A stretch of DNA of 64,000 bases from Oxyruncus cristatus. Lineage: Eukaryota > Chordata > Aves > Passeriformes > Cotingidae. This document shows positions 22,179-34,852 of the stretch, in pieces (the first letter of the stretch is position 1; each line of letters opens with the position of its first letter). The position numbers and the translations under genes are program-made. The stretch covers positions 283,485 through 347,484 of the forward strand of contig VXAY01003738.1 in the NCBI GenBank assembly GCA_013399855.1, read 5' to 3'. A model generated the notes under the pieces. The model did not search any database, was not told the origin of the DNA, and was given only the letters and a program-made list of their open reading frames with translations.

Positions 22179-25100
22179 TTTTCCCTCTCAAAAACCCAAA
22201 TAGGCTGAAAATATTATGTGCCAGGTACAGAGCAACTCACTGGCATCCTTTTTGAAGTCAAAGTCTTGCCAGTGGCCAAAAGCTGATGTTGTGTTTTTAT
22301 TGGACCGGGAGCCCTCAACAGCTCCTTGCACCCGTTGAGATGAAATTTGAATGTGTTGCTGCTGTTTCATCTTGGGCGCCTTTGACTTTCCTGCACTAAA
22401 CATGAAGCCCTTGTCAATACAATACTATTTAAGCACTGGCCTAACTAGCCTGTGCTGTGCCTAGATAATTCACCCTAATGAGGTATTACTTCCCGTGTTT
22501 GTGGCTGACAACACCCAGAGACATTCTGGGATCATGTGGTGATAAAAACAGAACTATATTAAGCCAGGAGTATGGAGCTGTTAATTTTAAATAGAGAAGA
22601 GAGCATGAATATTGCTCCACACCACCCCAAACTCACTGAGGTTTTGCTTGAGCCAGGAAATTAAAACAAAAACAGGCTTTCTGGCCTGGGACTGACATCA
22701 GTAAGTCCACTGAGCTCTGTAATCTTACCTGCATGTTAAAATGCAGAGGGGCAGTTGAAGCAATGGACTGGCACGTGTGGGTGATTACAGGCCAGTGGGA
22801 GTGTGACTTTTGTCCTCAGAGGATGCAGCTGGGCTAAAACTGATTCTGTTCATAACATGTAACAGCAAAGGTCAGTCCAAACAAAAGATAAAGATCAAAT
22901 CTCCAGCAAAACTAACAGTAGCTTCTTAGAGCTCCTGGAAGAGGCAAGGATGTCAGAGGAGTGACACACACTCTAGTGCAGTCACTTGCTGGATGTAAGG
23001 GAAGATACAGTCTTTCCTTGCTCCACCAAAGGCAGCTGAGCCCAGACACGAGCCAATGGATTTAATAATAAATACCACATATTATACATAATACACACAT
23101 TAATATAACAATTTAATTTCTTTGCCAATTTCAGAATACAGGCCAGTTATCCAACATCTCATGTAGACATTATGGATGATTGACTTCCACACCAGCAACT
23201 AAATCAAGGCTTGGAGCCAATATGCTGCAGACTGTAGCATATTTGCAGCCTTGGGGATGTAACAATGAGCCATCCTTCTATGGAGCAGAAATGTCTACTG
23301 TGTTTGAAGAAGAAACATTGTCCCATATAAACAAGTCTAGGTATGTTCCAGATGAAGGAAATAGACAGTGGCAGTGCAGTACATCCCATAGTTCCAGCCA
23401 GTTGTCAGTCTAGCTAGGAAAACAACAGATCAAAAGCAAACCATTTTTTCCTTGTGTATTCATGCACTGAAGACATTTTATTATCATCCTTCATTCTATT
23501 TCACAGTATCATCATTAAGACATGCACATTATTGAAGCCAAACCAAATACTTCAGTTATTCTCCATCCCCACATCCTCTTCACTGGTCTTTACAGGGCAG
23601 AGTTTGAAGGCTGCCTATCATTTCTAGCTGCACTGCTTTCACTTCTACAAAGAAACAAATAGACAGCTGCATGAGACACGGATTAAAAAAACCCAAACTT
23701 TGCAGTACAACCTAAACAGCACTGTTGGGCCACCTCTTTGGACCAAGGACAGCATTTTCAGACTTGTAGGAGCATTATGACCTTCAGGTCTACTTAGAAG
23801 GGAATCGGAGGGCCCAGCCTACAGGCTGGGCAGCCCTATTGAAAATATATGGTTTCCTTGAAGAGAACCTGACAAGTTAATGAAACAGGAAAACTGCAAC
23901 AGCCCAGGGAACCCACATGATTTAATCTCACCTACCATCAGCTGTTACTAAGCAAAACTGCACTAAAAATAAAAAAGTACCATATAAGTTTAATTACTTC
24001 CCATGTTTTTGATTGATGTGACTATCTCTTTCAACCTACAAGACATTTTCTCCATTTTTTTCCCCCCTGCAGTTTCTACACAATCATTCTCCATTTGCTA
24101 TTTCCAAGGCAATCCCACACTAGAATTCCAATGGTTTGGAGGAACTTGCAGGGTTCAGTCATACAGGGCAGATGAGGTGGTCCATAATCCCTCTGCTGAA
24201 AGAATTACAAGTGTGAAAAGTAGAAAAGTATTAAAAAAGTATGAAAAATAGCAAGAGTCTTCCTGTACCTTTGAAGCACAACAATAGACGCTTGAAGGCT
24301 GTATTAGTTGAGAAGTCAGCTTGAGAAAAGAGCACCTCGCACATAACACAAATCCATTCTAAGAGAGGCTGGACACAAAAGGAATGATTATGATTTGCCA
24401 AAAGCCAAGACCAGCTAGAACTCCCTTTGCCATCAAAGGGGAGAAACAGCACTGCTACAGCGCACTTGAGATCATCCAACGGTGTGTACCTAAAATAGTT
24501 CAGGTGAATCACATCCTAAAAATGCTTATTTCTGTTCTTTAACTATAAAAGGAGCCTAAGGCAATCAGTTCAGCTGTGTATGTTTATGCTGCAAAGGTTT
24601 AAAGAAAGATGAATTCACTTCTCATTAAAAGAGATTCTGTCCAGAATCACAGAAAGTTCCTGAAGTTATGCAGTAGTGAGATATCTGAGGAAATTTCTAC
24701 CCTGAAACTGGAAATGGGTCTGCTTTTTTGATTATAAAAGTAGCTATCCAACCTCTCTGTCCATGTTTAAAATAATTATCACAGTATTATTGTACCAAAA
24801 GGGCAATTACCAATATGTAAGAAACCAGATGACTCGACTCTACTAAACGAAAACTTTCACAGTGAAGTTACCATTTCCACTCTCACAAAATAAATAACAA
24901 ACAGGAGTTTTAAAGGAAAAAACAAAACAACATTCTGGACAGCTATTGACTATTTCTTGAAGATAAACTCAGTTCTTAATACAAAACTGTGCCCCTCACA
25001 GACTGATGAAGGGGTAAGAAGTGAGAAGCACCCAACCTGAAGCCCTAAGTTCTAGAGCAAGGTCAACGAATGAGAAGAGAACACAGCTACTGCTTATGCT

Positions 25101-26639
25101 ATGTTTCAATCCAGCCTCCAGATTCCAAGCCTGATAGCTCTCAGAATCATTAAATTTCCCAAGTAGTAGCACAATTAAAAAATACTACTAGGAAGAAAAA
25201 ATACACTGACTTGACTGCATGTGCTTGGGTAATTTCCCAGCAACTCTGCTTCTCTACTACTTTTTGGATGCTAGAGCATGTTCCTGTAATTCAAAAGTAA
25301 ACAATTATTCAGGAAGGCTATTCAGGCAGAAATCAAACCGAAAACATCCAAGCAGCACGCACTGGTCCATCAGTTAACCAGCAAACCCTCTGACTCATCG
25401 GAGGAGTCGATGAGCCAACAGGCAGCACATGCTTTCGTTTTCATAAAACGCACTCAACTCGTCATGCTGCACCAGGCAAAAGCATCCGGTCTCGGCAGAT
25501 CAAAAGCATTAACCTTGGAATGATGAACAGCCACCAGCAGCCTTCTGACAAGGCACTCAGCCTACAGGCTGATACCAAGTCAGGCTTACTAACTCAGCTC
25601 AGCCCAGGGATCTGCTCAAATCTCTACCACAAGCAAGGACTTTTGCCTTCTAAGGGCCTGGTTCACCTTAAGCAGTTTGTCTGATGCTCTTCCAAACTCA
25701 GGAAGGAAGGAAAGGGTGGAACAGGCTTTCATCCTCTCAAAACAATAGACTATGAACCAAACAGAGTATCTTCTATTTTACCAGAGTTAAAAATGATGCC
25801 TCACACAGACAAGTAGAAAGCCCAATGCTCTCATTTCAGTCTGACTGAGCAGAGACAGGGCAGCAAGGATTTGGGGAGCCTCTGCCAAGTTTAGTCACAT
25901 CATGCAAAGCCCTTACTCCCAGGAATTCCCAGGCAGCTGGCAGGAGAGCACACCAATACCAGGCAAGGAAACAGAGGTGAGATTTCCATGACATGTCTTG
26001 CACAGGCTAAAAGCAATAAGCTCTTATTTCTATTTTGAGCTCTTCCAATCCCAGCTTGTCGTGGGCTGCTTGTAGAAATCACTGCCAACAACCCAAAACA
26101 GTGTGAGCCTCTCTCATGACAGATCACAATTTGGGAAAAGCCATGACAACATCTGGTCTGCAAAGGACCAGAGAGGAAGCCCTGACTGCAACACAGGACT
26201 GAGGGTCAGTACCAGGCATCAGCGATGCTGATTTTAAGTACAGATGAACTTTCATCATGAGCAGAAATTGCCCATTCACTTGAAGCTGATTTCTGTTTCC
26301 TTGGGGATGAGGAAAAACCAGACCCTGCCAGCTTTATCTCTGTTCATGAATCACATCCCAATCTTTCTAGTCTCCTTGACTACAGCTAAATAAAACAGGG
26401 GCAGGAATCATCCTCTGGCCGTTAAGTGCCTGAAATAATGCGACGATGGCACTGCAGAGGGGAAGTTTCATGGCAGGGAATACTGGGATGTGTGTTTCAT
26501 GCCCTGGGTTATGGCATAAAGGTGCCTGAGTTTTGAAAATGCACTGAGGTAGTGCTAGAGGACAGTGCAGGATGAAGGGAGCCAAGGAAGAACGGTCCTT
26601 GGCATGTGTTGCCACAGCACTTCAGAGGAATGAACTGCC
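22179..26639. other. Single-copy sequence, no gene seen
   Basis: About 4.5 kb of AT-rich sequence without recognisable exons or transposons. The only notable subregion is a CpG-retaining block at about 25330-25530 with a short perfect inverted repeat, described in the findings. Confidence 0.5.
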
Positions 26640-26739
26640 CCAGGACCTGATTAACAGGGGGGATGGACATGGTAGTACCATGGCAGAGTTCACTTACTTA
26701 CAAGTATAAACACAGCCTGTACGAGCACAAAACAACAGA

Positions 26740-26802
26740 CCATCACCTTCGAGTTGGACTTGATGATCTTTGTGGGTCCCTTCCAAATCATGATATTCTG
26801 TG
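26740..26802 (+). mobile_element. CR1 3'-UTR remnant
   Basis: CTTCGAGTTGGACTTGATGA, then TCTTTGTGGGTCCCTTCCAA and ATCATGATATTCTGTG, form the typical CR1 tail with a broken octamer end. Upstream, GGATGGACATGGTAGTACCATGG near 26660 may be more of the same element interrupted by unrelated sequence. Confidence 0.85.
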
Positions 26803-29800
26803 TTCCCAAATCCTAAAATAAAGCTGACGGACCTGAGGGCTCAAACCCCCACAAGTGAGATGGTGATGATCAGCAATGAAAGCCTGGCTTCTGTTCAACA
26901 TCTTGCCCCCAAATTCCAAAGTTGTTTTTGTTTACTGGGTTAAATAGCTCCCATTGTAGACATAGCCTCATGCAATGTTTAGTTTAATTTCAGTTACAGG
27001 GTCTCATTAGCCACTTAAACACACACCAAGAACAGCCTCAAAAGTTTGAGGCAACAACAATCCTTCCCCATAAGAAATAATCATCTGAATCAGTTTTCAT
27101 ATCATTAAAGGGAAAAACTACTGACTGCATTTCCTCCTGCTCTGAAGCTGAGCAGTTTACTCCTATTTCAAATAAATCCAGATGGGCAAACCACGTTTTT
27201 GCTAAACTCCTGGGTTTCAGTGAACATTAACCGACAGAAAGAAGAAACCTACTGATCCATTTGCCTAACCACCCACATCAGTAAGCCTTAGTATACAGAC
27301 TAAATGGAGTATGTAAAGCCTCAGAGCAGGAAAACAGGATTATAATAGGATTTTGGAGGAAAACTAATTCCTAAGAGCAAGTTGCACACAACTTTCCTAC
27401 ACTGCCTTGTGTAATTAAATCTGTATCCACTGAAAGCTAAAACTGAATGAATAATGAAGCAACCTCTTGAAAAACAACAACATGAAGACTAATAAAAGAG
27501 GACATGTTAAAATTATTGCCAGGAACCCTCTAAATCTTTGCCATATATTTTACAATGTGCTTGCCTATGGTTGACCCCAGAGCAATATTTATAAAATACA
27601 ACTGCCAGAAAGCTACAGCACTTTCCCTTAACTACCCCAAGCTGGTATGCAAGCTGGGGCTTTTTCAGTTCAGTGTTTAATCTTGGGATTTCAGAGAATG
27701 GAGTTGACCAGCAACCAGTAGAGATCTATTAGAAAAGCCTCCAGCAATAACAATTTCCTCCCCAGGAACACTTGCAAGTTTTCAAACTCAGACCTAAGGC
27801 TGTCAAGGCTGCACTTTAATCAGTCATCAGTCTACAGCAAACAGGCCGACACAGTAATTTCTAATACTAACTGATTCCTCTCATTTTTTAATAGAAGTTT
27901 AAATCCACACACTCTAGAAGCAACAGCCCCCCATGGTAACACAGTGAATTATTTGCTTTCAGCCAAGAATCTATAAAAGACAACAATCCTGCTTAAATGT
28001 CACAGGGAACTATTTGTCACTGGAGCTTATGGCAAGTACACAGATATATGGAAGTTAATTTAATCCTGAAAACTACCCCAAAATGCGCGGAGGCTGGAAG
28101 CCACTTTTGGAGGCTGACAGCCAGTGCTGGCACCTGAGATGAGCAGAATAAATACCCTGCCTATATAAACCAACTGTTGCTCCTGGATTGCAGCACTTTT
28201 TTTTCCAAGTGAAAGCATTATGCATTCAGCAGAAGGAGCTCACTGTCAAGAGTTGCTGTGAACTAAATTAACCAAGTTCTCTCATCTAAACATAGACTCC
28301 ATCAAATAAAATACTCCCAAACTGTTGCAGTACAATTATTATCTTCTGTGAAAGAAATAAGAAAGTCTTTTCTTGCAACACTAAAAGATAAAATGTTCTG
28401 GGATGTCATCCAGAGTGTTTGGAGTGATCATGTACTCAGGTTCCATGGATTTAAGTAAGCTTACTTTGTTTCAAAAAAAAACTAAGGATGATCCAAAAGA
28501 AATACACATTTCATTAGGTTCAAGCTTCCATGTTCCTGCAAGAAATGTTGGAAAATAGACATTGCCTCAGCCACCCATAATTCTTATTTTTCTTACAGTA
28601 TAGCACTGACTTACAGGTTCAGAGATTTTTAGAGAGGAGTGAGCATAATTTTGCCAACTATAAAAGACCAACCACAGAGCCCAACTCAAACCTCTGCACT
28701 GCACCAAGAGCTCTGAAATCAAGCATCATACATTTGCTGTTCAACTGCTTAAGCACTGTGACAGTGACAGAGCTTCCCAAAATGCTCTCTACAATAAGTC
28801 TTTTCCTATTGGTTCATTCCTGATCAGGTAGGTAACCTTTTATTTTACAGTAGGCCATCCAGTGCCAACATTTTACCTAGGAAGTATCTTTTTAACAGGC
28901 CTGTTCCAAAGACCAAGCTCTTAACTGATATTTTTCAAAATCCACTTCATGTTACAAACTCATTTTCCACATTGTACTGTGTGTTTCTGGTGTCTGGAGA
29001 TACAAATGCAACACCTACAGCTATAACAACAGCTATACAGTACCTACATAGGCCTGGGTAAGAAGACACAGTCAGAGGGACCACATTCTATCAAAAGCAC
29101 ACTTCCAAGTGCACACTACTGAATTATTTCAGAAATAATTATTTGGGTTATCAGGTTGACTTTTTTTTTTCTTTTCCTTGTAGACTTGATTATCAGTTTT
29201 CCCCCAGAATACGAGAAAATCATCGTCCATCTTGAAACTGAGAAAAACACCAGGCAAACACGCACTAATCCAGTTTAAGGTATTCATCCCTCTCTGGAGG
29301 GGTTTGCAGTGCCAGCCCTTGCTCTCCTCCTCTGCAGTTCCCATGTGCAGGTTGAGGTGCCCTCCTAGAAGGCTGCTCCTTTATTTCAGCAAGTACATGC
29401 AACAGCTGAATTCAGGATCTTCACAAAGTTCCTATGATTGCCTGAATGGCAGTAATTGTATTACACTGAGCCTGTTTTGACGGTACCGAGCGTGAAATTT
29501 TGTCACCTGATTAATACATCCCTTTGCCAGAGGCGTGAACAGCAGAGCAACTGAAAATGTTTCCTAGAGAGCAGAAGCACTGTCTCAACTTCCCTCTCTC
29601 CATCCCCAGAGTCAGAGGCTGGAAGTGTTTTCTCGTGGAGCAACAGGGACTCCTAAACACATGGTGAGCTGGGTCATCCGAGGGCAAAGTCTGTTTCAAT
29701 TACTTTTTATTTTAAAACCCCAAAGCCCTTTGCTGTGCAGTGCTGTACTTTCTGACTTTGTCACACGGTAGCTTCTACTACTTCTAGGTCAGTAGGACTC

Positions 29801-32800
29801 CAGCACTGCCCTTTGGCTGTATTTTCACAAGACTCAATACAGTTAACATGTCAGACATCCCCATAGTAAATTGCTCCTATTGCCTGTTGCTTCAGGGAAC
29901 CATTGGTTTCACATAAAAATACAACTACTTTTATTAAAAGATATTGATAGAGGTCTGGAAATGGTCATTCATGATCTGAAATGTATATCCCTTGTTCTTA
30001 CAATGAGAAATTGAGAAATTAGTGGCCCATGCTACAGCATCTCTTGACACTGTCCTCATGCACACAAGCCAGACAAACAGTGCTGGTGTAAAACAAGGTG
30101 AAAAACTCCACTTCCTCAGCACTGCCTTCAACAGACACTGCATTCAGCCTTAGAGCTGAGTTTACAGCACAAGATATGAAAAACACTGCATTTATGATAT
30201 TGCATTATTGGTTTTCCCTTCTCTTCCTTTTAAAGTAGATTAAACTGATGGGTTAAAGCCCTCATTGTAGGTGTCATGCCTAATGTGATTCCCACAGTAG
30301 CACTAGACTCTTCCTCCCTAAAGAGAAGAAAAACACACATTGCGCAGGATTTAGAGATGATTCCTTTGTTCACTGTTACTACCTTTTTTAAATTGGACTT
30401 TCCCTTTAGCTACTTCATTAATTTATCACAATCAATGCATGGGACCAGACTCCGGTCAGTTTAGATTATCTTTCAAAATCTCCACAAAGCACAAATTCCC
30501 AAATCCCAAAGAAGAAAATTAACATTTAATGACTATTGCTGAGCCACCTGGAAATATTAGGAGATTGTTTCTCAAAAGCTAGGACATTTCTCAAGCATTC
30601 CCCCTTAATTTCTTTCCTTCCCTTGTTACTTCTCACCTGTATAAGTCCAAAGATTTGAAAATGCTGAAGAATAACCTCTTCCTTTAGAGGACCTGAATAT
30701 AAAAATATATTTGAAGATTAGGATCATTATCATCATTCGAATCACCAGAGACAACCTTGCCAGAGAAAAATACCACAGTTTCAAGGGAAGTTCATCTCTT
30801 GATAGGGAGAGCCCAGACAGTAACTCCTGTCAGTGTTGATTTTAGTCAGGCTTCTGTTTGAAAACATCAGAATTATTAATTAGCTCATGTACAAAGAGTG
30901 ACAAAAATAGTCAGTAATGCATGAGCATTGTCAAAGATCTTCCAGTAGGAGAATAAATTACATCCCACTAGGGTGGAAATCCTCATGCTTTTAACATTTA
31001 TTCTACTTTCTGATTCAAAAGACTAGGTAAAGGCATTCTGTTGGTATCTTAGGCCCATAGAATTGGTACAGGAGATTTTAGAGAAGAAATTCTAGCAATT
31101 GTTTGGTTTTCTTTCTTGTTCCTTAGCTCTCCATTCACTCCTGAAAATTCCCAAAGTGATACAGGACTATTTCCAGAACGAAGTTCACCAGCTGTGTAAC
31201 AACCCATTCTTTCTTGAGAGTTCCATGACTTGGAACCCAAAGTAAAGAGAAATCAAACCTGATTTGCTGCAGGAGGGCAAAATATTACTATCTCTATTCC
31301 AAGGTGTGATACTGGTTCCCCTTAGATCTTAAGGAGAACAGAGCACAGGTAATCACTTGTTCCACTTCCAGCAGCCCCTGAAAGCTTTGGGCCTTCATCC
31401 TGTTCAGTTTGCTAAAGGCAACACATTCATAAGCCAGAACAACATGTTCTTAGGTATGAAGTTGAGTAATTAAACAGCTACATTCTTTAGCTCATTTTAT
31501 GTCAGTTCTTTCACAGAATCCCATTTTTACTTCAAAAGTGAGGAGTAGTGTACTCTCTAATCTACTAAAGCACCTCTGGTTCAGATGCACAGGGCTTTCT
31601 GGTTCATAAAGCTGCAGTTCTAAATCATAATACTTTCCTTATGTGCTAAACTGCTGATCTGCAATGGTGGGAAGATATGAAACCGGTGGAAATCCCCAGC
31701 TGCCAGGCTTTTGCACACACTGAAGCAGAAGGGATGAATTCCTGATGCAAGCCGATCAAATATGTATGTGTTTTGCTAGGAGAGAAATGGAGCAGACAGT
31801 CTGGAGACGCAAAAGGAGACATAAGGAGCCACAACCACATCTCAGTCACTACCCCTGCGCAGTGCAGTCCACCAACATCAGGCTCTGCATTATGGGTCTG
31901 ATCTTTAGAAGATGTTTCCACCTGCATTTCATGGAAATGATTGGTAAAATCAAAGACTTAATGAAGAAGTAACTTTCTGGTCTGTTACAGCAGCTACATC
32001 ACAGTGTCAGACTGCTTCAGCACACACATGCACACATACCCACCACCCATTCTCCCTCTGCTCACATTATATACATAAGGTATATATTTACAAATGTAGG
32101 GGTAGATTTATTACATACATATTAAAAGGGGAAAATACGCCTCACATGCCGTATCAGTTGACTTAGCTAAGGCTGTTGAAGACTGCAGTTGCAATTGAAA
32201 GAGATTTAGAAAAGGAAGTCTTTGGATGAGGAAGCAATGGTATTTATGAGACTAATGAATATTTGGGCTTATCCCGCCTTAAAATGACTATAATAGGACA
32301 AAATAGAGGAGTCAAATGGGCAATTGAAAGCAACAACAGAAGCTTTCACAATTCAAGCTTTAATTATGTGGAATGCATGGGCTAGAGAGGATGACCCACA
32401 ACTTCACTGAATGTTCTAGCACATCACTCTTTGTACTCCACGTCAAAAAGGTTACTTCTGCTCCTCAACATACAGGAGCAGCAGTTATTTTCTGATTACT
32501 TCAAGAAAGAAATTTCCTGAATCTGATTGATTCTGAGCTTCTGAGCTCTTTTTCCCCCCAAGATGTTTCTTGTTTACTTCACTTATTCATTAGTAGCTTC
32601 CTTACACATGCATAGATTATAAAGCAGAGAACGGCAAAGCAAATAAACAGAGATTAAATAAAGCTGCAGCAAAGTTAGGTCTTTAAGAATTAAATCCAAC
32701 CTCTAAACTGCAGAGGCAACTCTTCAAAAGTCACGCTAAGCAGAGTATGTACATTTGCAGTCCAACTTCCATTTAAAGTGGATGACAAGTTTAGCAAGGA

Positions 32801-33350
32801 TAATACCCTTCAAATACTGGCTGATTGGAGAGGCAAGGACATTTGCTCAATTTGCAGATAGTATTATCCTCCTGGCTTCCTGGGAGTTGATGCCCTGCTG
32901 CGAGCTTACAATAAGCGTTTTCCTTCTGAAGTCCCTGATGTGGGAGCATTTTTCTTAAAGATCATGGGAAAGTTTGGGGAGTATTATTTTAAACCACTGC
33001 AGCAAAAAAGTAAAGAAGATTAACTGGGTTTGCTGCACTATTCATCTTGCTGCTTTTGGCTAATTCACAGTCAGCATATCCTAGAAGATAGACTTTAAAT
33101 CTCAGATACGTCCTTGTTAATTATTATAGGATATTATAAAAGACAAATGTTTTTGGGTGCTGAGAAAAAGTGACAGTATTTCAACCTATATATGCATGTT
33201 TTCTTGAGATTATTAATCTACTATTAATCTACCTGCAAATTCATACCCAAAGATAAAATATCCTGCTATTTTTCCTTCTGATTCCTAACCACTTAACAAT
33301 CAAGATGCACAGCAATGTGTTGATCTCATCCAGTACCGTTTCAAGTGTAA

Positions 33351-33614
33351 ACTTCCACTTGCAGCAGAAGGTTTCAAACAGATGGTGCTTGGATAGAGCC
33401 AATTGATATACAAGTAAACCAGGACATCCTGACAGCTATGGCCAACAGGCTGCACGACAACTCCCAGAGAGCTTATAAGGCAAAGCTCAGTCTTATGGAA
33501 GGGCTAACGCTTTCCAGGGAATTTGTTACGACCATTGGGACCGGTGTGGTAAAAAAAGCCCACTTGCACTGTGACCTGCAAAACACGGAAGATTTTTTGA
33601 ATGTGACTCATTGA
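33351..33614 (+). other. Exon-like open frame or conserved block, not identified
   Basis: The frame stays open for 87 codons before a TGA at 33612-33614. An internal ATG at 33438 gives a 58-residue frame starting MANRLHDNSQRAYKAK and including LMEGLTLSREF. The block is richer in GC and CpG than its flanks. A possible splice acceptor (TTCCACTTGCAG ending at 33364) and donor (GTGTG/GTAAAA at 33548/33549) would bound a 184-bp exon. I do not recognise the protein. It could equally be a conserved non-coding element that happens to lack stops in one frame. Confidence 0.25.
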
Positions 33615-34559
33615 AAGTTTTCCTACAATTAATAATTAGGCAGTTCATTACTTTTAAGTGAGGGAGATCAGATATTTAATTTTCCTGACTCATGGCAAAA
33701 CAGGTTAGTAATTAAAAAAAACCCCTACTGCTACACAGGAATACGTTATTATATCTATTTACTATCAGTTTTCTCCATGTATAGTACATATATACAGCTT
33801 ATATTAACAAGATAATTTTCTTTTTATAGGTTAAATAACTACATGCTGGTTTTCAGCAGACTATGATCCTTCACTATAAAAGCAGGAGGTGAGAGACAAC
33901 CAGGTAGGGTGTTGGTGCTGTGATCAGAGCACCTGGAGCACTCTGACCATCTCAACTACTCCCAGGGAAAGCTGCATTAACCCCCTTCTCTGGGTCAGGC
34001 TTCCTCCCACACCTCACCACCACAACCATCCAGCTTGTCTGCTGCAGATCCAGGGAAGGCAGGTCACCAGAGGCCACTGCCTTACTGGGGTGAGGATGAG
34101 ATTTATTGTGCTGAGCTGCTTCTTCTGCTGTGAAAAGGGAAAGAGCTTTACTGTAACAAGGAACAGAGCAGGGGTTGCTCTTTAGACATGGGAGCTGGGA
34201 TGGCCCCCAGCCAAAGCCCAGCTTGGATTCCTCCCCTACAGGTGCTGAGGCAGGACTAGCCTGGCATGGAAGTCCTCCTGATGTCTTCAGCAGTGTATGA
34301 AAACTGAAAAATGGTCAACACATTTATTGCATTAGTCTGAATGATCTGAGCTCTGCAATACACATGTTAAATATTTTATCACTTCTGATTAACTGATGGA
34401 TTTTTAATTTTTAACTATGCTCACATATAGTTCTAAATTCTTGGCAAGAAACAAAAGACTGACATAGTTTAGTAACCTGCACTCTGTGGATACTGGACCC
34501 ACCTCTCATCATGATCAAGACCATCACCTTCCAAACCAGAGGAACAATTTCAATTAATT

Positions 34560-34605
34560 TCATTTTGAAATTTTGAAATCTTTGAAAAATTTGAAATATT
34601 CTAAG
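34560..34605. repeat. TTTGAAA-rich simple tract
   Basis: Repeated ATTTTGAAA, TTTGAAATC and TTTGAAAAA units run across about 45 bases. This is degenerate simple sequence with a period of 8-10 bases. Confidence 0.65.
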
Positions 34606-34839
34606 ATTCTTGGCATTTCTGAGGCACAATGTGCCCAAGATTTCTATATGTGTTACAAACATTAAAGAATGACTGCAATACCTGCTATATACTGTAGCCT
34701 GGGGCTCTTTCAGTCCACACCACAGGGAAGGTAAGATACAAAACCTGTATATCCTTAGCCTGCACAGTTAATGAGCTGAGACTAAAGCTCCTCTTAATCC
34801 CTGGTCTTGTATCTGATTGATGTACATTGGGGATAACTT

Positions 34840-34852
34840 TTTTTTTTTTTTT
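34840..34852. repeat. Poly(T) tract
   Basis: An uninterrupted T run precedes AAACTTGTTAG. No retroelement body adjoins it on either side, so it is probably simple sequence. Confidence 0.6.
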
